From positions 6,076,001 through 6,140,000 of the forward strand of contig NZ_CP142523.1 in assembly GCF_036885605.1 (NCBI RefSeq): a DNA stretch of 64,000 nt. Reading direction: 5' to 3'. Every line of letters begins with the position of its first letter. Position 1 is the first letter of the stretch. Below, one piece after another: positions 35,916 to 45,046 of this stretch. This DNA is from Janthinobacterium sp. TB1-E2 (GTDB taxonomy: Bacteria; Pseudomonadota; Gammaproteobacteria; Burkholderiales; Burkholderiaceae_D). Made by a program: the position numbers and the translations under genes. The notes beneath the pieces are model-generated. The model saw nothing but the letters and a program-made list of their open reading frames with translations, made no database searches and was not told the origin of the DNA.

Positions 35916-37511
35916 TCAGCCTGCTATCGCCGCCAGCTGTTCGCGCACCCGCGCCAGATCCGTCTCGCGCATGCGCGCCGCCGTCTGGCGCAAGGATTTT
36001 TCAGCGCCCACCACGCCGGCCGCCACGGCCATCGACAGCCAGATATACGCCTGCTGCAAATCGAGCGGGCCGCCCTGGCCGCTGGCCGCCATCAAGCCCA
36101 GATTCATCTGCGCCCGCGCATGGCCCTGGCGTGCGGCCAGCGCATACCAGTCCCAGGCGGCGGCATAATCCTGCGGCACGTCCTGGCCATTGTCATGGCG
36201 CAGCCCCAGCGCGAACTGGGCCAGGCTGTGGCCTTGCGCGGCGGCGCGGCAGTAACAGGCACAGGCCTGCTGACTGTCGGGGGCAGGGCCATCGTCGCGG
36301 TCGTGCAAGACGCCCTGCATGTATTGTGCGGGCGCGTAATCTTGATCCGCGGCGCGCCGGTACCACTCCAGCGCCAGCGACAGGTCCTGCGGCACGCCCT
36401 GGCCATGTTCGTAACGCAGGCCCAGGTCGAACTGCGCCCGCACATGCCCCTGGTCGGCCGCCTTGCGGTACCAGAAGATGGCTTCCTGCGCATCGGCGGG
36501 CATGCCCTGACCATGCTCATGCAAGAGCCCCAGCTGATACTGGGCGGCGGGAAAACCCTGCTCTGCCGCCTGACGGTAGAACGCTTGCGCCTGCGCGTAA
36601 TCGTGGGCGCCGTGTTCATGGTGCAGGCCCAGGTTGTGCTGTGCCGCCGCATGGCCCAGTCCCGCCGCCTTGACATACCATTCCAGCGCCGCCTGTTTAT
36701 CGCAGGGCACGCCCTGGCCATTGTCGTAGATCAGGCCCAGGTTGAACTGCGAACTGGCGTGTCCCTGCTCGGCCGCGCGCCGGTACCAGGCGATCGCCTG
36801 CCGGCTGTCTTGCGGCAGCACGTCGCCATTTTCATAGCGCAGCGCCAGGTTGAACTGGGCCGGCGCATAGCCCTGCTCGGCCGCCTTGCGCATCCAGGCC
36901 GTCGCCTGCTGGCGGTCCTGGCGCACGCCCTGGCCATTGTCGTAGCGCAGGCCCAGGTTGAACTGCGCGCGCGCATAGCCCTGCTCGGCCGCCTTGCGGT
37001 ACCAGGCGATGGCTTGCACGAAGTCCTGCGGCACGCCCTTGCCATTGTCATACATCATGCCCAGATTATTCTGCGCGCCCGCGTCGCCCTGCTCGGCCGC
37101 GCGGCTGAACCACAACATGGCTTGCCCGCTATCTTGCGCGAGTCCCTGGCCCTTGGCATACAGCCAGCCCAGGTTGTACTGCGCCGCCGCGTAGCCTTGC
37201 TCGGCCGCCTGCTGGTACCAGTGCGCCGCCTGCGCAAAATCCTGTGGCACGCCCTGGCCCTTCTGGCACATCACGCCCAGGTTGTATTGCGCATGCTCGA
37301 GCCCCTGCGCGGCAGCCAGGCCATACCAGTGCAGCGCCTGCGCATAGCTTTGTTCGATGCCCTGGCCATTGAAATACATGAAGCCCAGGCTGTGCTGGGC
37401 GTTCGCATTACCCTTCTCGGCCAGACCTTTCAGGCGCAGATAATCAGCAGTGTAATGAGCAGCCGTGTAATGAGCGGCCGTGGAGCGGGGATCGGCAAGC
37501 GACACGGTCAA
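35916..37511 (-). CDS. Sel1-repeat protein with 13 repeats
   Basis: 531 aa. After a 25-residue start it consists of thirteen Sel1-like repeats of about 36 residues with the pattern AEQGYAxAQFNLGLxYDNGQGVPQDxxQAxxWYRKA, so it is a long superhelical adaptor. No signal peptide is seen. The start codon is TTG at 37511, overlapping the preceding response-regulator stop as TTGA. The N-terminus contains a short tandem duplication (TAAHY twice). Such proteins scaffold signalling or secretion complexes; its position in a kinase/c-di-GMP regulator operon suggests a signalling partner. The first repeats are the most divergent. Confidence 0.85.
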   Translation of the reverse strand: MTVSLADPRSTAAHYTAAHYTADYLRLKGLAEKGNANAQHSLGFMYFNGQGIEQSYAQALHWYGLAAAQGLEHAQYNLGVMCQKGQGVPQDFAQAAHWYQQAAEQGYAAAQYNLGWLYAKGQGLAQDSGQAMLWFSRAAEQGDAGAQNNLGMMYDNGKGVPQDFVQAIAWYRKAAEQGYARAQFNLGLRYDNGQGVRQDRQQATAWMRKAAEQGYAPAQFNLALRYENGDVLPQDSRQAIAWYRRAAEQGHASSQFNLGLIYDNGQGVPCDKQAALEWYVKAAGLGHAAAQHNLGLHHEHGAHDYAQAQAFYRQAAEQGFPAAQYQLGLLHEHGQGMPADAQEAIFWYRKAADQGHVRAQFDLGLRYEHGQGVPQDLSLALEWYRRAADQDYAPAQYMQGVLHDRDDGPAPDSQQACACYCRAAAQGHSLAQFALGLRHDNGQDVPQDYAAAWDWYALAARQGHARAQMNLGLMAASGQGGPLDLQQAYIWLSMAVAAGVVGAEKSLRQTAARMRETDLARVREQLAAIAG

Positions 37512-39712
37512 GCCTCGATGGTCAGCGTCCGGGACGACGCGGGGGCCGCATCGGCGATCAGACGGTTCTGCTCCTGCAGCACGCCGATGAAGCTGCCCAG
37601 CGAAATGGGCCGATGGTACAAGTAGCCCTGCATCGTGGTGCAGCCCTTGTCCTGCAGGTAGCGCGCCTGCCCTTCCGTCTCCACGCCCTCGGCGATCAGG
37701 TGCAGGCCCAGGCCGCGCGCGATCGAGATGATGGCCAGGATGACAGGATAGTGTCCGTGCTCGTCGTGGATTTCCTTCACAAACGACTGGTCGATCTTGA
37801 TCGTGTGGATGGGGAAGCGGTGCAGGTACGACAGCGAAGAATAACCGGTGCCGAAATCATCGATGGCCACCGACACGCCCAGCTGGCACAGCTTGTTCAA
37901 CTGCTCGATCGCATACTGCGGGTTGCGGATGCAGATGTTTTCCGTGATCTCCACTTCGATCTTTTCCGGCGCGATGCCATAGCGCGTCAGCGCGCCGCGC
38001 ATCTTCTCGAAGAAGTCGCCCCGGTCCAGGTATTGCGGCGACAAATTGAGCGACAGGCGCACGGCGTCGCCGCCGGCCGCGTTCCACTGCACCAGGTCGC
38101 GGCACAGCGCGCCCAGCATCCAGTCCGAGATCGGCAGCATCAAGCCGTTTTCCTCGGCAAACGGCAAGAATTCGCCTGCCGTCAGCAAACCCCGCTGCGG
38201 GTGGTTCCAGCGCATCAGGCCTTCGGCGCCGACGATGCGGCCCGTCATCACGTCCACCTGCGGCTGGTAATACATCTCCAGCTGGTTCAGCTCCAGCGCC
38301 TTGCGCAAGCTTTGCTCGAGCGCGATCTTCTGGTGCGACACGTCGAGCATGGACTCGTGATAAAAACTGTGGCCGTTCTTGCCCAGCGCCTTGACCTGGT
38401 ACATGGCGATGTCGGCATGGCGCAGCAGCTCGTCGATGGTCTCGCCGTCGCCCGGATAGATGGCGATGCCGATCGAGGCCGAGATATGCACCTGGTTGCC
38501 ATCGAGGTCGAAGGGCTGGTGCAGGCATTCGAGGAATTTGTCGGCGATCAGGCGCGCATCCTGGCGGTCGCGCAGTTCCGGCAGCACGATGGTAAATTCA
38601 TCGCCGCCCTGGCGCGCCAACGTATCGCCGCGGCGCAGACAATCCTTCAGGCGCAGCGCCACCTGCTGCAGCAATTCGTCGCCCTTCACGTGGCCCAGGG
38701 TATCGTTGACCAGTTTGAAGCGATCGAGGTCGATGAACATCACGGCCAGCTCCGTCAGCTTGCGCCGCGCCTGGATCACGGCCAGCCCCAGGCGGTCCTT
38801 GAACAGCATGCGGTTCGGCAGGTCCGTCAGGATGTCGTGGTAGGCCTGGTAAGAGATGACTTCCTCGGCGCGCTTGCGGTCGGTGATGTCGCGCGCCACG
38901 CCGTAGGTGCCGAAGTATTCCTGCTTTTTCGCTTCGTGATCGTGGCTGTGCATGCCGATCGAATTGAGCGGAATCGTCATCAAGGTGTTGTTGAAGGTGC
39001 GGTCGCTGCCAGTGCCGCTATGGCACTTCAGGCGCAGTTCCACATTGCGCGAGGCGCGCTCGTCGAGGCGGCGCTCATTGAAGGCATAGCGCGCCCGCTC
39101 CTGGTCTTCATCGTGTACGAGAATCGAATAATGGCTGCCGATCAGCTCTTCGCGGCTAAAGCCCAGCAACTGGTGCACCCTGTCGTTGATGAAGGTGATG
39201 CGGCCTTCGTGGTTCAAGGTATAGATGATGTCGGGCGAGCTGTCGACCAGGTAGCGGTACATCTTTTCCGAGTTTTCCAGCTGCAGCGCGATGCGCTCGT
39301 TCTCCAGCGCCAGCTTGCGCTTTTGCAGCGCGTTCTCCACCGTCTTGAGCAGCTCCTCGCGGCTGTAGGGCTTGCGCAGATAATCGTAGGCGCCACGTTT
39401 CAGGGCGCCGATGGCCGCCTCGATGCCGACGTCGCCGCTCATGACGATCACGTCGCCCTCGATGCCGCGCCGGTTGATGTGGTCCATGATTTCATGGCCG
39501 CTCATGTCGGGCAGGCGCAAGTCAAGCAGGATCAGGTCGAAGCGCAGTTTCGACAGCTGCGCCAGCGCCTCGCTGCCGCAGGTAGCCGTGTGCAGCTGGT
39601 AGCCGCGGTCCTTCAGCAATTCGTGGAGGGAGGCGAGCAGGCGTGGCTCGTCGTCGACCAGCAGGATGCGTGGGCTGTTTTCCAGGTCAAACGGAATGGC
39701 GGAGGAGTTCAT
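37508..39712 (-). CDS. Response regulator with REC, PAS, GGDEF and EAL domains
   Basis: 734 aa. REC domain at about 15-130 with acidic pair D20/D21, phosphoacceptor D64 (LILLDLRLPD) and the LRKPY lysine. A PAS domain (about 150-270) follows. GGDEF has an intact RQGGDEF signature and an inhibitory RRGD site five residues upstream. EAL shows EGLMRW in place of EALLRW, EITEN, IDDFGTGYSSL, KIDQSF, AEGVET and MQGY, so the metal ligands appear conserved. It is likely to make and/or degrade cyclic di-GMP under control of the kinase encoded just upstream (5-base gap). Confidence 0.92.
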   Translation of the reverse strand: MNSSAIPFDLENSPRILLVDDEPRLLASLHELLKDRGYQLHTATCGSEALAQLSKLRFDLILLDLRLPDMSGHEIMDHINRRGIEGDVIVMSGDVGIEAAIGALKRGAYDYLRKPYSREELLKTVENALQKRKLALENERIALQLENSEKMYRYLVDSSPDIIYTLNHEGRITFINDRVHQLLGFSREELIGSHYSILVHDEDQERARYAFNERRLDERASRNVELRLKCHSGTGSDRTFNNTLMTIPLNSIGMHSHDHEAKKQEYFGTYGVARDITDRKRAEEVISYQAYHDILTDLPNRMLFKDRLGLAVIQARRKLTELAVMFIDLDRFKLVNDTLGHVKGDELLQQVALRLKDCLRRGDTLARQGGDEFTIVLPELRDRQDARLIADKFLECLHQPFDLDGNQVHISASIGIAIYPGDGETIDELLRHADIAMYQVKALGKNGHSFYHESMLDVSHQKIALEQSLRKALELNQLEMYYQPQVDVMTGRIVGAEGLMRWNHPQRGLLTAGEFLPFAEENGLMLPISDWMLGALCRDLVQWNAAGGDAVRLSLNLSPQYLDRGDFFEKMRGALTRYGIAPEKIEVEITENICIRNPQYAIEQLNKLCQLGVSVAIDDFGTGYSSLSYLHRFPIHTIKIDQSFVKEIHDEHGHYPVILAIISIARGLGLHLIAEGVETEGQARYLQDKGCTTMQGYLYHRPISLGSFIGVLQEQNRLIADAAPASSRTLTIEA

Positions 39713-39717
39713 GGACG

Positions 39718-41892
39718 TTACGAAGACAAGGCGGTATTGCCGGGCGCGGGCAGCGCGGCTGCGGCGCTCGCCGGCAAGGGAATGGGCAGTAGAATTTCAA
39801 ACGAGGTGCCGGACTTGCTGCTGCGGCAGCCGATCACGCCATGCAGGCGCGTGACCAGGTCATGCACGATGGACAGGCCAAGGCCGTGATGCGCGCCTTC
39901 CTTGCTGCTGCGCACAGGCGAGAACAGATTGGCCAGCACTTCGGGCGCCAGGCCGGCGCCATTGTCGCTGACACACAGCTCCAGGTACAGGCGGCGGTCG
40001 CGGTTGACGTGGCCACGGTTCGCCACTTCGATGCGCCCGCCATCGGGCAAGGCTTCGACGGCGTTCTTCAGCAGGTTGAGCAGGATTTGCTTGAGCATGT
40101 CGGCATCGGCTTCCACCTCGCATGGCGCATCCTGCATGCGCGTGACCACCTCGATCTTCGGCGGCAGGAAATCGGTGGCGCGGAACAGGCGCAGCACATC
40201 GTCGACGACGCGCGCGCAATCGGTCACGCCGCTGGCCGCTGCCGGCTGCAGATCGGCCAGGCCGCCGATCAACTGGCCGACCCGGTCGATTTCCTCATTG
40301 AGGATCGCCATTTCGCCGGACACCGGTTCCTGCTTCTCGAGCTTGTGATCGAGCACGCTCAGGTAGTTCTTGATGATGGACAGCGGGTTGTTCACTTCAT
40401 GCACGACGCGGCGCGACGCGGCGCGGTATTCCTCGGCCACGTGATCGAGCTGGCGCCGCGCCAGGCCGCGCGCGCTGATGGCCGTTTCCAGCGCCGTGGC
40501 GGCCTGGTTAGCATACGCGCGCAAAAAACCCTCGCGCTTCTGGCAAGCGGGAATCTGCCATGCTGCCACGCCGCCAACCAACACGCCGAGGCTGCGCTGG
40601 CCCGCCACGAGCGGCACGCAAACCAGGCTGTCCGTGCCGAGAATGCGGAACAGCTGCTCTTCGACGATGCCCAGCGCCGGCATGTCGCGTTTCAGGAACG
40701 CCAGCTGGCACTCGAGCGCCGATGCCGCCAAAGGTCCGCCCTTGGCCAGCGGGACCGAGAAGCCGGCCAGGCGCTGCTGATGTTCGCCCGCCGCCACGCC
40801 GACGAGCGCATGGCCGGTGGCGTTTTGCAGCAGGATGACGGCGGTGTCGAAATCGAACAGGATGCGCGCCGAGCGCGTGATGGCTTCGAGCAGGCTGCTC
40901 TCGCCCTGCTGCCGGGCGAAGGTCTGCCCCACTTCGGACACCAGCACCATATTGCGCACTTCGTCGGACAGGCGCCGCTGCACCGGATCGACGGCTGGCG
41001 GCGCATACGCGGGCGGCGTGGCGATATCATCCGCGCCGGCCAGGTCGATGCCCAGGTGCTGCGCGGCCTGCTCCACCTGGCGCGCGACGCTGCCGGCCAG
41101 GTCGTCCAGTGTCTCGACGTCCAGCGCGCACAGGCTTGCCGCCTGCGTGATGGACTCGGCCTCGTCCGCATCGTCGGCATGGCAGCACAACAGGTGCGCC
41201 AGACGCACGATGCGGATCAGGGGATGGCTCGCTTCCAGGCGCGCCAGCGGTTCATGGTGATACAGCACGCTGTCGGCCAGGAAGGAATCGAGGTGCCAGC
41301 GTTCGATCAGCCAGGCGCCCGCCTCCGCATGCGTGATCTGCAAGGTGCGCTGCTCCACCGCGCACAGGGCGGCATCGTCGCGCGCCGTGAAATTGAAGGC
41401 GTATTCCTTCGGCGCCGTGGCCAGCAAGGCCAGTCGGCCCACGTTGTGCAGCAAGCCGGCCAGATACGCTTCCTCGGCGTGCGGATAGGCCATGGCCTTG
41501 GCCAGCGCGCGCGCCATGACGGCGGCCGACAGCGAACTTTTCCAGAAGGCGCGCAAATCCGTGCTGCCGGAATGAGGGAAGCTGTTGAAGGTCTGGAACA
41601 CGGATTCGCTGATGACCAGGGTCTTGATCATGTCCGTGCCGAGCGAGACGAGCGATTGCTCCAGGCTGACGACCTTGCTCTGGCGATGGTAGGCCGAGCT
41701 GTTGGCCACGCCGAGTATCTTGCTGGTCATGCCCGCATCCTTGGCGATCAGGGCGGCCAGTTCCGGCATGCCGGCATCGTCGGCCTGCAGGTGGGCGATC
41801 AGCTTGAGGAGGATCTGCGGCATGGCCGGCAGGCGGGCAATCAGCAGGCGATTGCGTATATCTTGATCAGATTGATGCATCGTATCAGGCAT
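39718..41892 (-). CDS. Hybrid-type HDOD-GAF sensor histidine kinase
   Basis: 724 aa. HDOD domain at about 15-215 (LPAMPQILLKLIAHL, GLLHNVGRLALL, with HD residues partly lost), a GAF domain at about 325-470, HisKA with His498 in RRVVHEVNNPLSIIKNYL, and the ATPase with LKNAVEALPDGG, SDNGAGL and GLGLSIVHDLV. It lacks transmembrane helices, so it is a cytoplasmic sensor. The next gene encodes a REC-GGDEF-EAL protein, its probable phosphorylation target. The start could be ATG 41892 or 41880. The signal is unknown. Confidence 0.9.
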   Translation of the reverse strand: MPDTMHQSDQDIRNRLLIARLPAMPQILLKLIAHLQADDAGMPELAALIAKDAGMTSKILGVANSSAYHRQSKVVSLEQSLVSLGTDMIKTLVISESVFQTFNSFPHSGSTDLRAFWKSSLSAAVMARALAKAMAYPHAEEAYLAGLLHNVGRLALLATAPKEYAFNFTARDDAALCAVEQRTLQITHAEAGAWLIERWHLDSFLADSVLYHHEPLARLEASHPLIRIVRLAHLLCCHADDADEAESITQAASLCALDVETLDDLAGSVARQVEQAAQHLGIDLAGADDIATPPAYAPPAVDPVQRRLSDEVRNMVLVSEVGQTFARQQGESSLLEAITRSARILFDFDTAVILLQNATGHALVGVAAGEHQQRLAGFSVPLAKGGPLAASALECQLAFLKRDMPALGIVEEQLFRILGTDSLVCVPLVAGQRSLGVLVGGVAAWQIPACQKREGFLRAYANQAATALETAISARGLARRQLDHVAEEYRAASRRVVHEVNNPLSIIKNYLSVLDHKLEKQEPVSGEMAILNEEIDRVGQLIGGLADLQPAAASGVTDCARVVDDVLRLFRATDFLPPKIEVVTRMQDAPCEVEADADMLKQILLNLLKNAVEALPDGGRIEVANRGHVNRDRRLYLELCVSDNGAGLAPEVLANLFSPVRSSKEGAHHGLGLSIVHDLVTRLHGVIGCRSSKSGTSFEILLPIPLPASAAAALPAPGNTALSS

Positions 41893-42083
41893 TGCCGGTT
41901 CGAAAAGGATGAGCGCTCAGCAGCGAAGCGCGGCCACGTTCAGAGGAATCCTCCACTCCTGTAAGCAAAAAATGTGTTGCCTGAGAGGATGCCGGGAAAG
42001 CAGTCATCTTATCATAAGCGCCGGATATTACTTGCAATATAGAAAATTAAGTTGAAATAAATCCAGCGTTCTACAGTGGAAAC

Positions 42084-43364
42084 TTATGCCTTGAAGGAAC
42101 CAAGCAAACGGTGGCGGAAGCGCCGCGATATCAGCCACAGCGCCAGTGCCAGGCCTGTAAACGCCAGCTGGCCCGAGGCCAGCCACAGCACGGAACCGGA
42201 CAGCAGCGGCGAGATCACGCCAGCTACCACGGCGCCCAGCAAGGTGCTGGCAAACGACTGGCACGAAGCCACCGTGCCGCGGATATGCGGGAACAGGTCA
42301 AGCGCCAGCAGGGTCGCGCCCGGCCCCACCAGCGACATGCCGAAGGTGTAGAAGAACAGGGGCAGCACCGACCAGGGCAACGATGGCGGCAGGAACAGGT
42401 GATACACGACATTGACGCTGGCGGCGCACAGCAGGAAGGCAAAGCCGATGCCGATCTGGCGCGCGAACGTGACCTTGCCGGCGATGCGGTTGGCCGCCGC
42501 GGCGCCCATGAAGATGCCGCTCACGCAGGGAATGAACAGCCAGGCGAATTGCGATGGTCCCAGGCCCAGCTGCTTGGGCAGCATTTCCGGCGCGGCCGTG
42601 ATGAACAGGAACAGGCCCGCGAAATTGAGGGCGACGATGCCCGCCTTGATGTGGAACAGGGGCGAGCGCAGGATCTGGCCATAGCTCGACGCGAGAAAAC
42701 GCGGATTGAACGGCTGGCGCTTGGCCAAAGGCAGGGTTTCGGGCAGGCGCCAGTAGCAGAACGCCAGCAGCACCACCGTGTAAAAGGCGAGGAACAGGAA
42801 GATCGAGCGCCAGTCGAACCAGATGACGATCCAGCCGCCGAGAATCGGCGCCACGGCCGGGGCGATGGAAAAGATCATCGTCACCAGCGACAGCAGCCGC
42901 GCCGCCGCCGCATCGGCATACAGGTCGCGGATGATGGCGCGGCTGATCACCACGCCGGCGCCGGCCGAGACGCCCTGCATGATGCGGAAGAACCACAGGT
43001 AGTGCACCGTGTGCGCCGACGCGCAGCCCAGCGAGCCGATGGCAAACATCAGCAGGGACACGAGGATGACGTTGCGCCGGCCAAAGGTGTCCGAGATTGC
43101 GCCATGCCACAGCACCATGCCGGCAAAGGCCAGCATGTAGAACGTCAGCGACTGCTGCACTTCCAGCGGCGACGCCTGCAGCGACCCCTGGATCGCGCCA
43201 AACGCGGGCAGATACGTATCGATCGACAGGGGGCCCAGCATCGACAGCCCGGCCAGCATCATCGCCAGCGCACCGCGGCTCAGCGGCGCCATGTGGCTCG
43301 GCGTGGGAGGCGGAACGGGGGTAACCGGGTCTGGCGGCACGTCGGCCGGAGGAGTGGGAAACAT
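42084..43364 (-). CDS. Bcr/CflA-type multidrug efflux MFS transporter
   Basis: 426 aa with twelve predicted membrane segments. Family motifs: LGPLSIDTYLPAFGAIQ at the first helix, HGAISDTFGRRNVILVSL (MFS motif A) and the second-half GISPLL region. It should export drugs by proton antiport at the inner membrane. A 35-residue proline-rich N-terminus precedes helix 1. It appears to be a single-gene unit. Substrate unknown. Confidence 0.88.
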   Translation of the reverse strand: MFPTPPADVPPDPVTPVPPPTPSHMAPLSRGALAMMLAGLSMLGPLSIDTYLPAFGAIQGSLQASPLEVQQSLTFYMLAFAGMVLWHGAISDTFGRRNVILVSLLMFAIGSLGCASAHTVHYLWFFRIMQGVSAGAGVVISRAIIRDLYADAAAARLLSLVTMIFSIAPAVAPILGGWIVIWFDWRSIFLFLAFYTVVLLAFCYWRLPETLPLAKRQPFNPRFLASSYGQILRSPLFHIKAGIVALNFAGLFLFITAAPEMLPKQLGLGPSQFAWLFIPCVSGIFMGAAAANRIAGKVTFARQIGIGFAFLLCAASVNVVYHLFLPPSLPWSVLPLFFYTFGMSLVGPGATLLALDLFPHIRGTVASCQSFASTLLGAVVAGVISPLLSGSVLWLASGQLAFTGLALALWLISRRFRHRLLGSFKA

Positions 43365-43435
43365 GGCGGATCCAAAGTGGCGCGCGGACCTGCATTGGTC
43401 CGCGCGGGTTACTGCGGGTGTATTGCGGTGAACGC

Positions 43436-44641
43436 TTACTGCTGTGGCTTGGGCTTGGCTTCTTCACGGCGGTTGTATCCCGCCACCATATCGAAGCGGA
43501 ACAGACGGCATTCCAGCGCACCATTGAAGAATGGCGTCTTGCGCGCTTCTTTCAAACGCAGCAGCTTGGGCAAGCCCAGGTCGGCCGTAAACAGGAACAC
43601 GGTCCAGCCGGCGAAACGCTGCTTCAGGGTCGTGCCCATGGCCGAGTAGAAGGACGTCGACAGTTCATCTTCCGGGATGGTGCTGTCGCCGCGCACGCCG
43701 ATACGCTCGCCGTACGGCGGGTTGGTCAGCATGATGCCCGGCACGTCGCTTGGCGGCTTGACTTCCTGCGCCTCGATCTGTTTCAAGGGCACGTCGAAGC
43801 GCACGCCGGCGCAACGCAGGTTGTGGCGCGTCATGGCGACCATGTCGCCCGAGATATCGCTGCCGAAAATCGTCGGTTCGGCCGGCAGCGGATTGACCTT
43901 GATAGCGTTTTTCATGGCATTCCATGGCGCCGGATCGAAGTCGTGGAAGTTTTCAAACGCGAACTGGCGCGACGCGCCCGGTGGTATCCCCTGCAGCATC
44001 TGCGCCGCTTCGGCCAGGATGGTGCCGGAACCGCACATCGGGTCGAACAGCACCATGCCAGGCTTCCAGCCCGACACGCGCAGCAGGCCGGCGGCCAGGT
44101 TTTCGCGCAGCGGCGCGTCGCCCGTCTCTTCGCGCCAGCCGCGCTTGAACAGGGCTTCGCCCGAGGTGTCGAGGTAGACGGTAAACGTGTGCGCGTCGAG
44201 GAAGCCGACGATGCGCATGTCCGGCGTCTTGGTGTTGACCGATGGACGCTCGTTGAACTGGTCGCGGAAGCGGTCGCAGATCGCATCCTTGATTTTCAGT
44301 GTCGTGAATTCCAGGCTGCGCAGCGGCGATTTGACGGCCGTGACATCGACGCGGATCGTGTGGTGCACGCCGAACCAGTCTTCCCAGGATTGCGCCAGGG
44401 TCAGGTCATAGATGTCGTTTTCCGTCTTGTAGCCGGAATGGGCCATGCGCATCAGCACGCGCGAAGCGATGCGCGAATGCAGGTTGATGCGGTAGGAATC
44501 GAGCAGGTCGCCCGAGCAGTGTACGCCGCCCGGTACCTGGTTATGGACCTTCATGGTCGCACTATCCTGGGCGATCTCGCCCAGTTCCTCGGCCAGCGCC
44601 GCTTCCATGCCGCGCGGGCATGGGCAAAAATATGAAGCCAT
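43436..44641 (-). CDS. THUMP-domain RNA methyltransferase (RlmL-type)
   Basis: 401 aa from ATG 44641 (MASYFCPCPRG), preceded by AAAGGT; a longer frame to 44671 runs into a hairpin. A THUMP RNA-binding region (about 45-155) precedes the Rossmann methyltransferase with FDPMCGSGTILAEAA and the NPPY catalytic motif in LTNPPYGERIG. Proteins of this type methylate guanine N2 in 23S rRNA (RlmL) or related RNA. The target cannot be read from the sequence. The upstream 5' region is unusually structured. Confidence 0.85.
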   Translation of the reverse strand: MASYFCPCPRGMEAALAEELGEIAQDSATMKVHNQVPGGVHCSGDLLDSYRINLHSRIASRVLMRMAHSGYKTENDIYDLTLAQSWEDWFGVHHTIRVDVTAVKSPLRSLEFTTLKIKDAICDRFRDQFNERPSVNTKTPDMRIVGFLDAHTFTVYLDTSGEALFKRGWREETGDAPLRENLAAGLLRVSGWKPGMVLFDPMCGSGTILAEAAQMLQGIPPGASRQFAFENFHDFDPAPWNAMKNAIKVNPLPAEPTIFGSDISGDMVAMTRHNLRCAGVRFDVPLKQIEAQEVKPPSDVPGIMLTNPPYGERIGVRGDSTIPEDELSTSFYSAMGTTLKQRFAGWTVFLFTADLGLPKLLRLKEARKTPFFNGALECRLFRFDMVAGYNRREEAKPKPQQ

Positions 44642-44669
44642 GGTGTACCTTTTATCCGTTGTAGTGAAC

Positions 44670-44782
44670 ACCCGCAGGCACCTGCTGCGCGGTACGGCGC
44701 TCGCCCGGCGATGCTCGCCGTACCTTCGTACGGCTGCGCTTCTCGGACAAGCGGCGATCCGCTCGCGACGGTGCCTGCGGGT
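44670..44782. repeat. Nested palindromic element before the methyltransferase gene
   Basis: ACCCGCAGGCACC (44670-44682) is perfectly complementary to 44770-44782, closing an 87-base interior. Inside it, GGTACGGCG (44691-44699) pairs with CGCCGTACC (44716-44724). It begins 29 bases upstream of the methyltransferase start. It resembles a REP/BIME-like or miniature inverted-repeat element, or a structured leader RNA. Confidence 0.55.
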
Positions 44783-44874
44783 ATCGTTACTTTTACTGCA
44801 TTAAAAAAACCACTTTGTTAACACTGCTTTTAACTTGCTACCTCGCCAGCCGACATGTGCCGCTGACTGTGCTG

Positions 44875-45038
44875 GTCGGATTACGCGCGGCCTTGCCCCG
44901 CTAATCCGACCTACATCCTCAGACCATGAGGCAAAACCGCGCCTGTCCCGTAGGTCGGCTTAGCCCGCCAGGGCGTAAGCCGACATGCGCTGCCGACTGA
45001 GCTTGTCGGATTACGCGCGGGGCGCTAATCCGACCTAC
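44875..45038. repeat. Cluster of three REP-like palindromes
   Basis: GTCGGATTACGCG...CTAATCCGACCTAC occurs at 44875-44914 and 45005-45038, and a variant GTAGGTCGGCTTAG...GTAAGCCGACA in the opposite orientation at 44950-44984. Each unit folds on itself. The same family recurs at 56598-56690. It lies in the gap between two genes, typical of REP sequences. Confidence 0.75.
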
Positions 45039-45046
45039 ATCCCTAT

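Noticed and set aside
35916-37450. Regular DNA repeats of about 108 bases, considered as CRISPR or satellite
   Set aside because: They encode Sel1 protein repeats in frame, diverge like protein repeats and have no spacers.
37613-41964. Long plus-strand frames opposite the response regulator and kinase genes
   Set aside because: They lack domains and ribosome sites, while the minus-strand products show full catalytic motifs.
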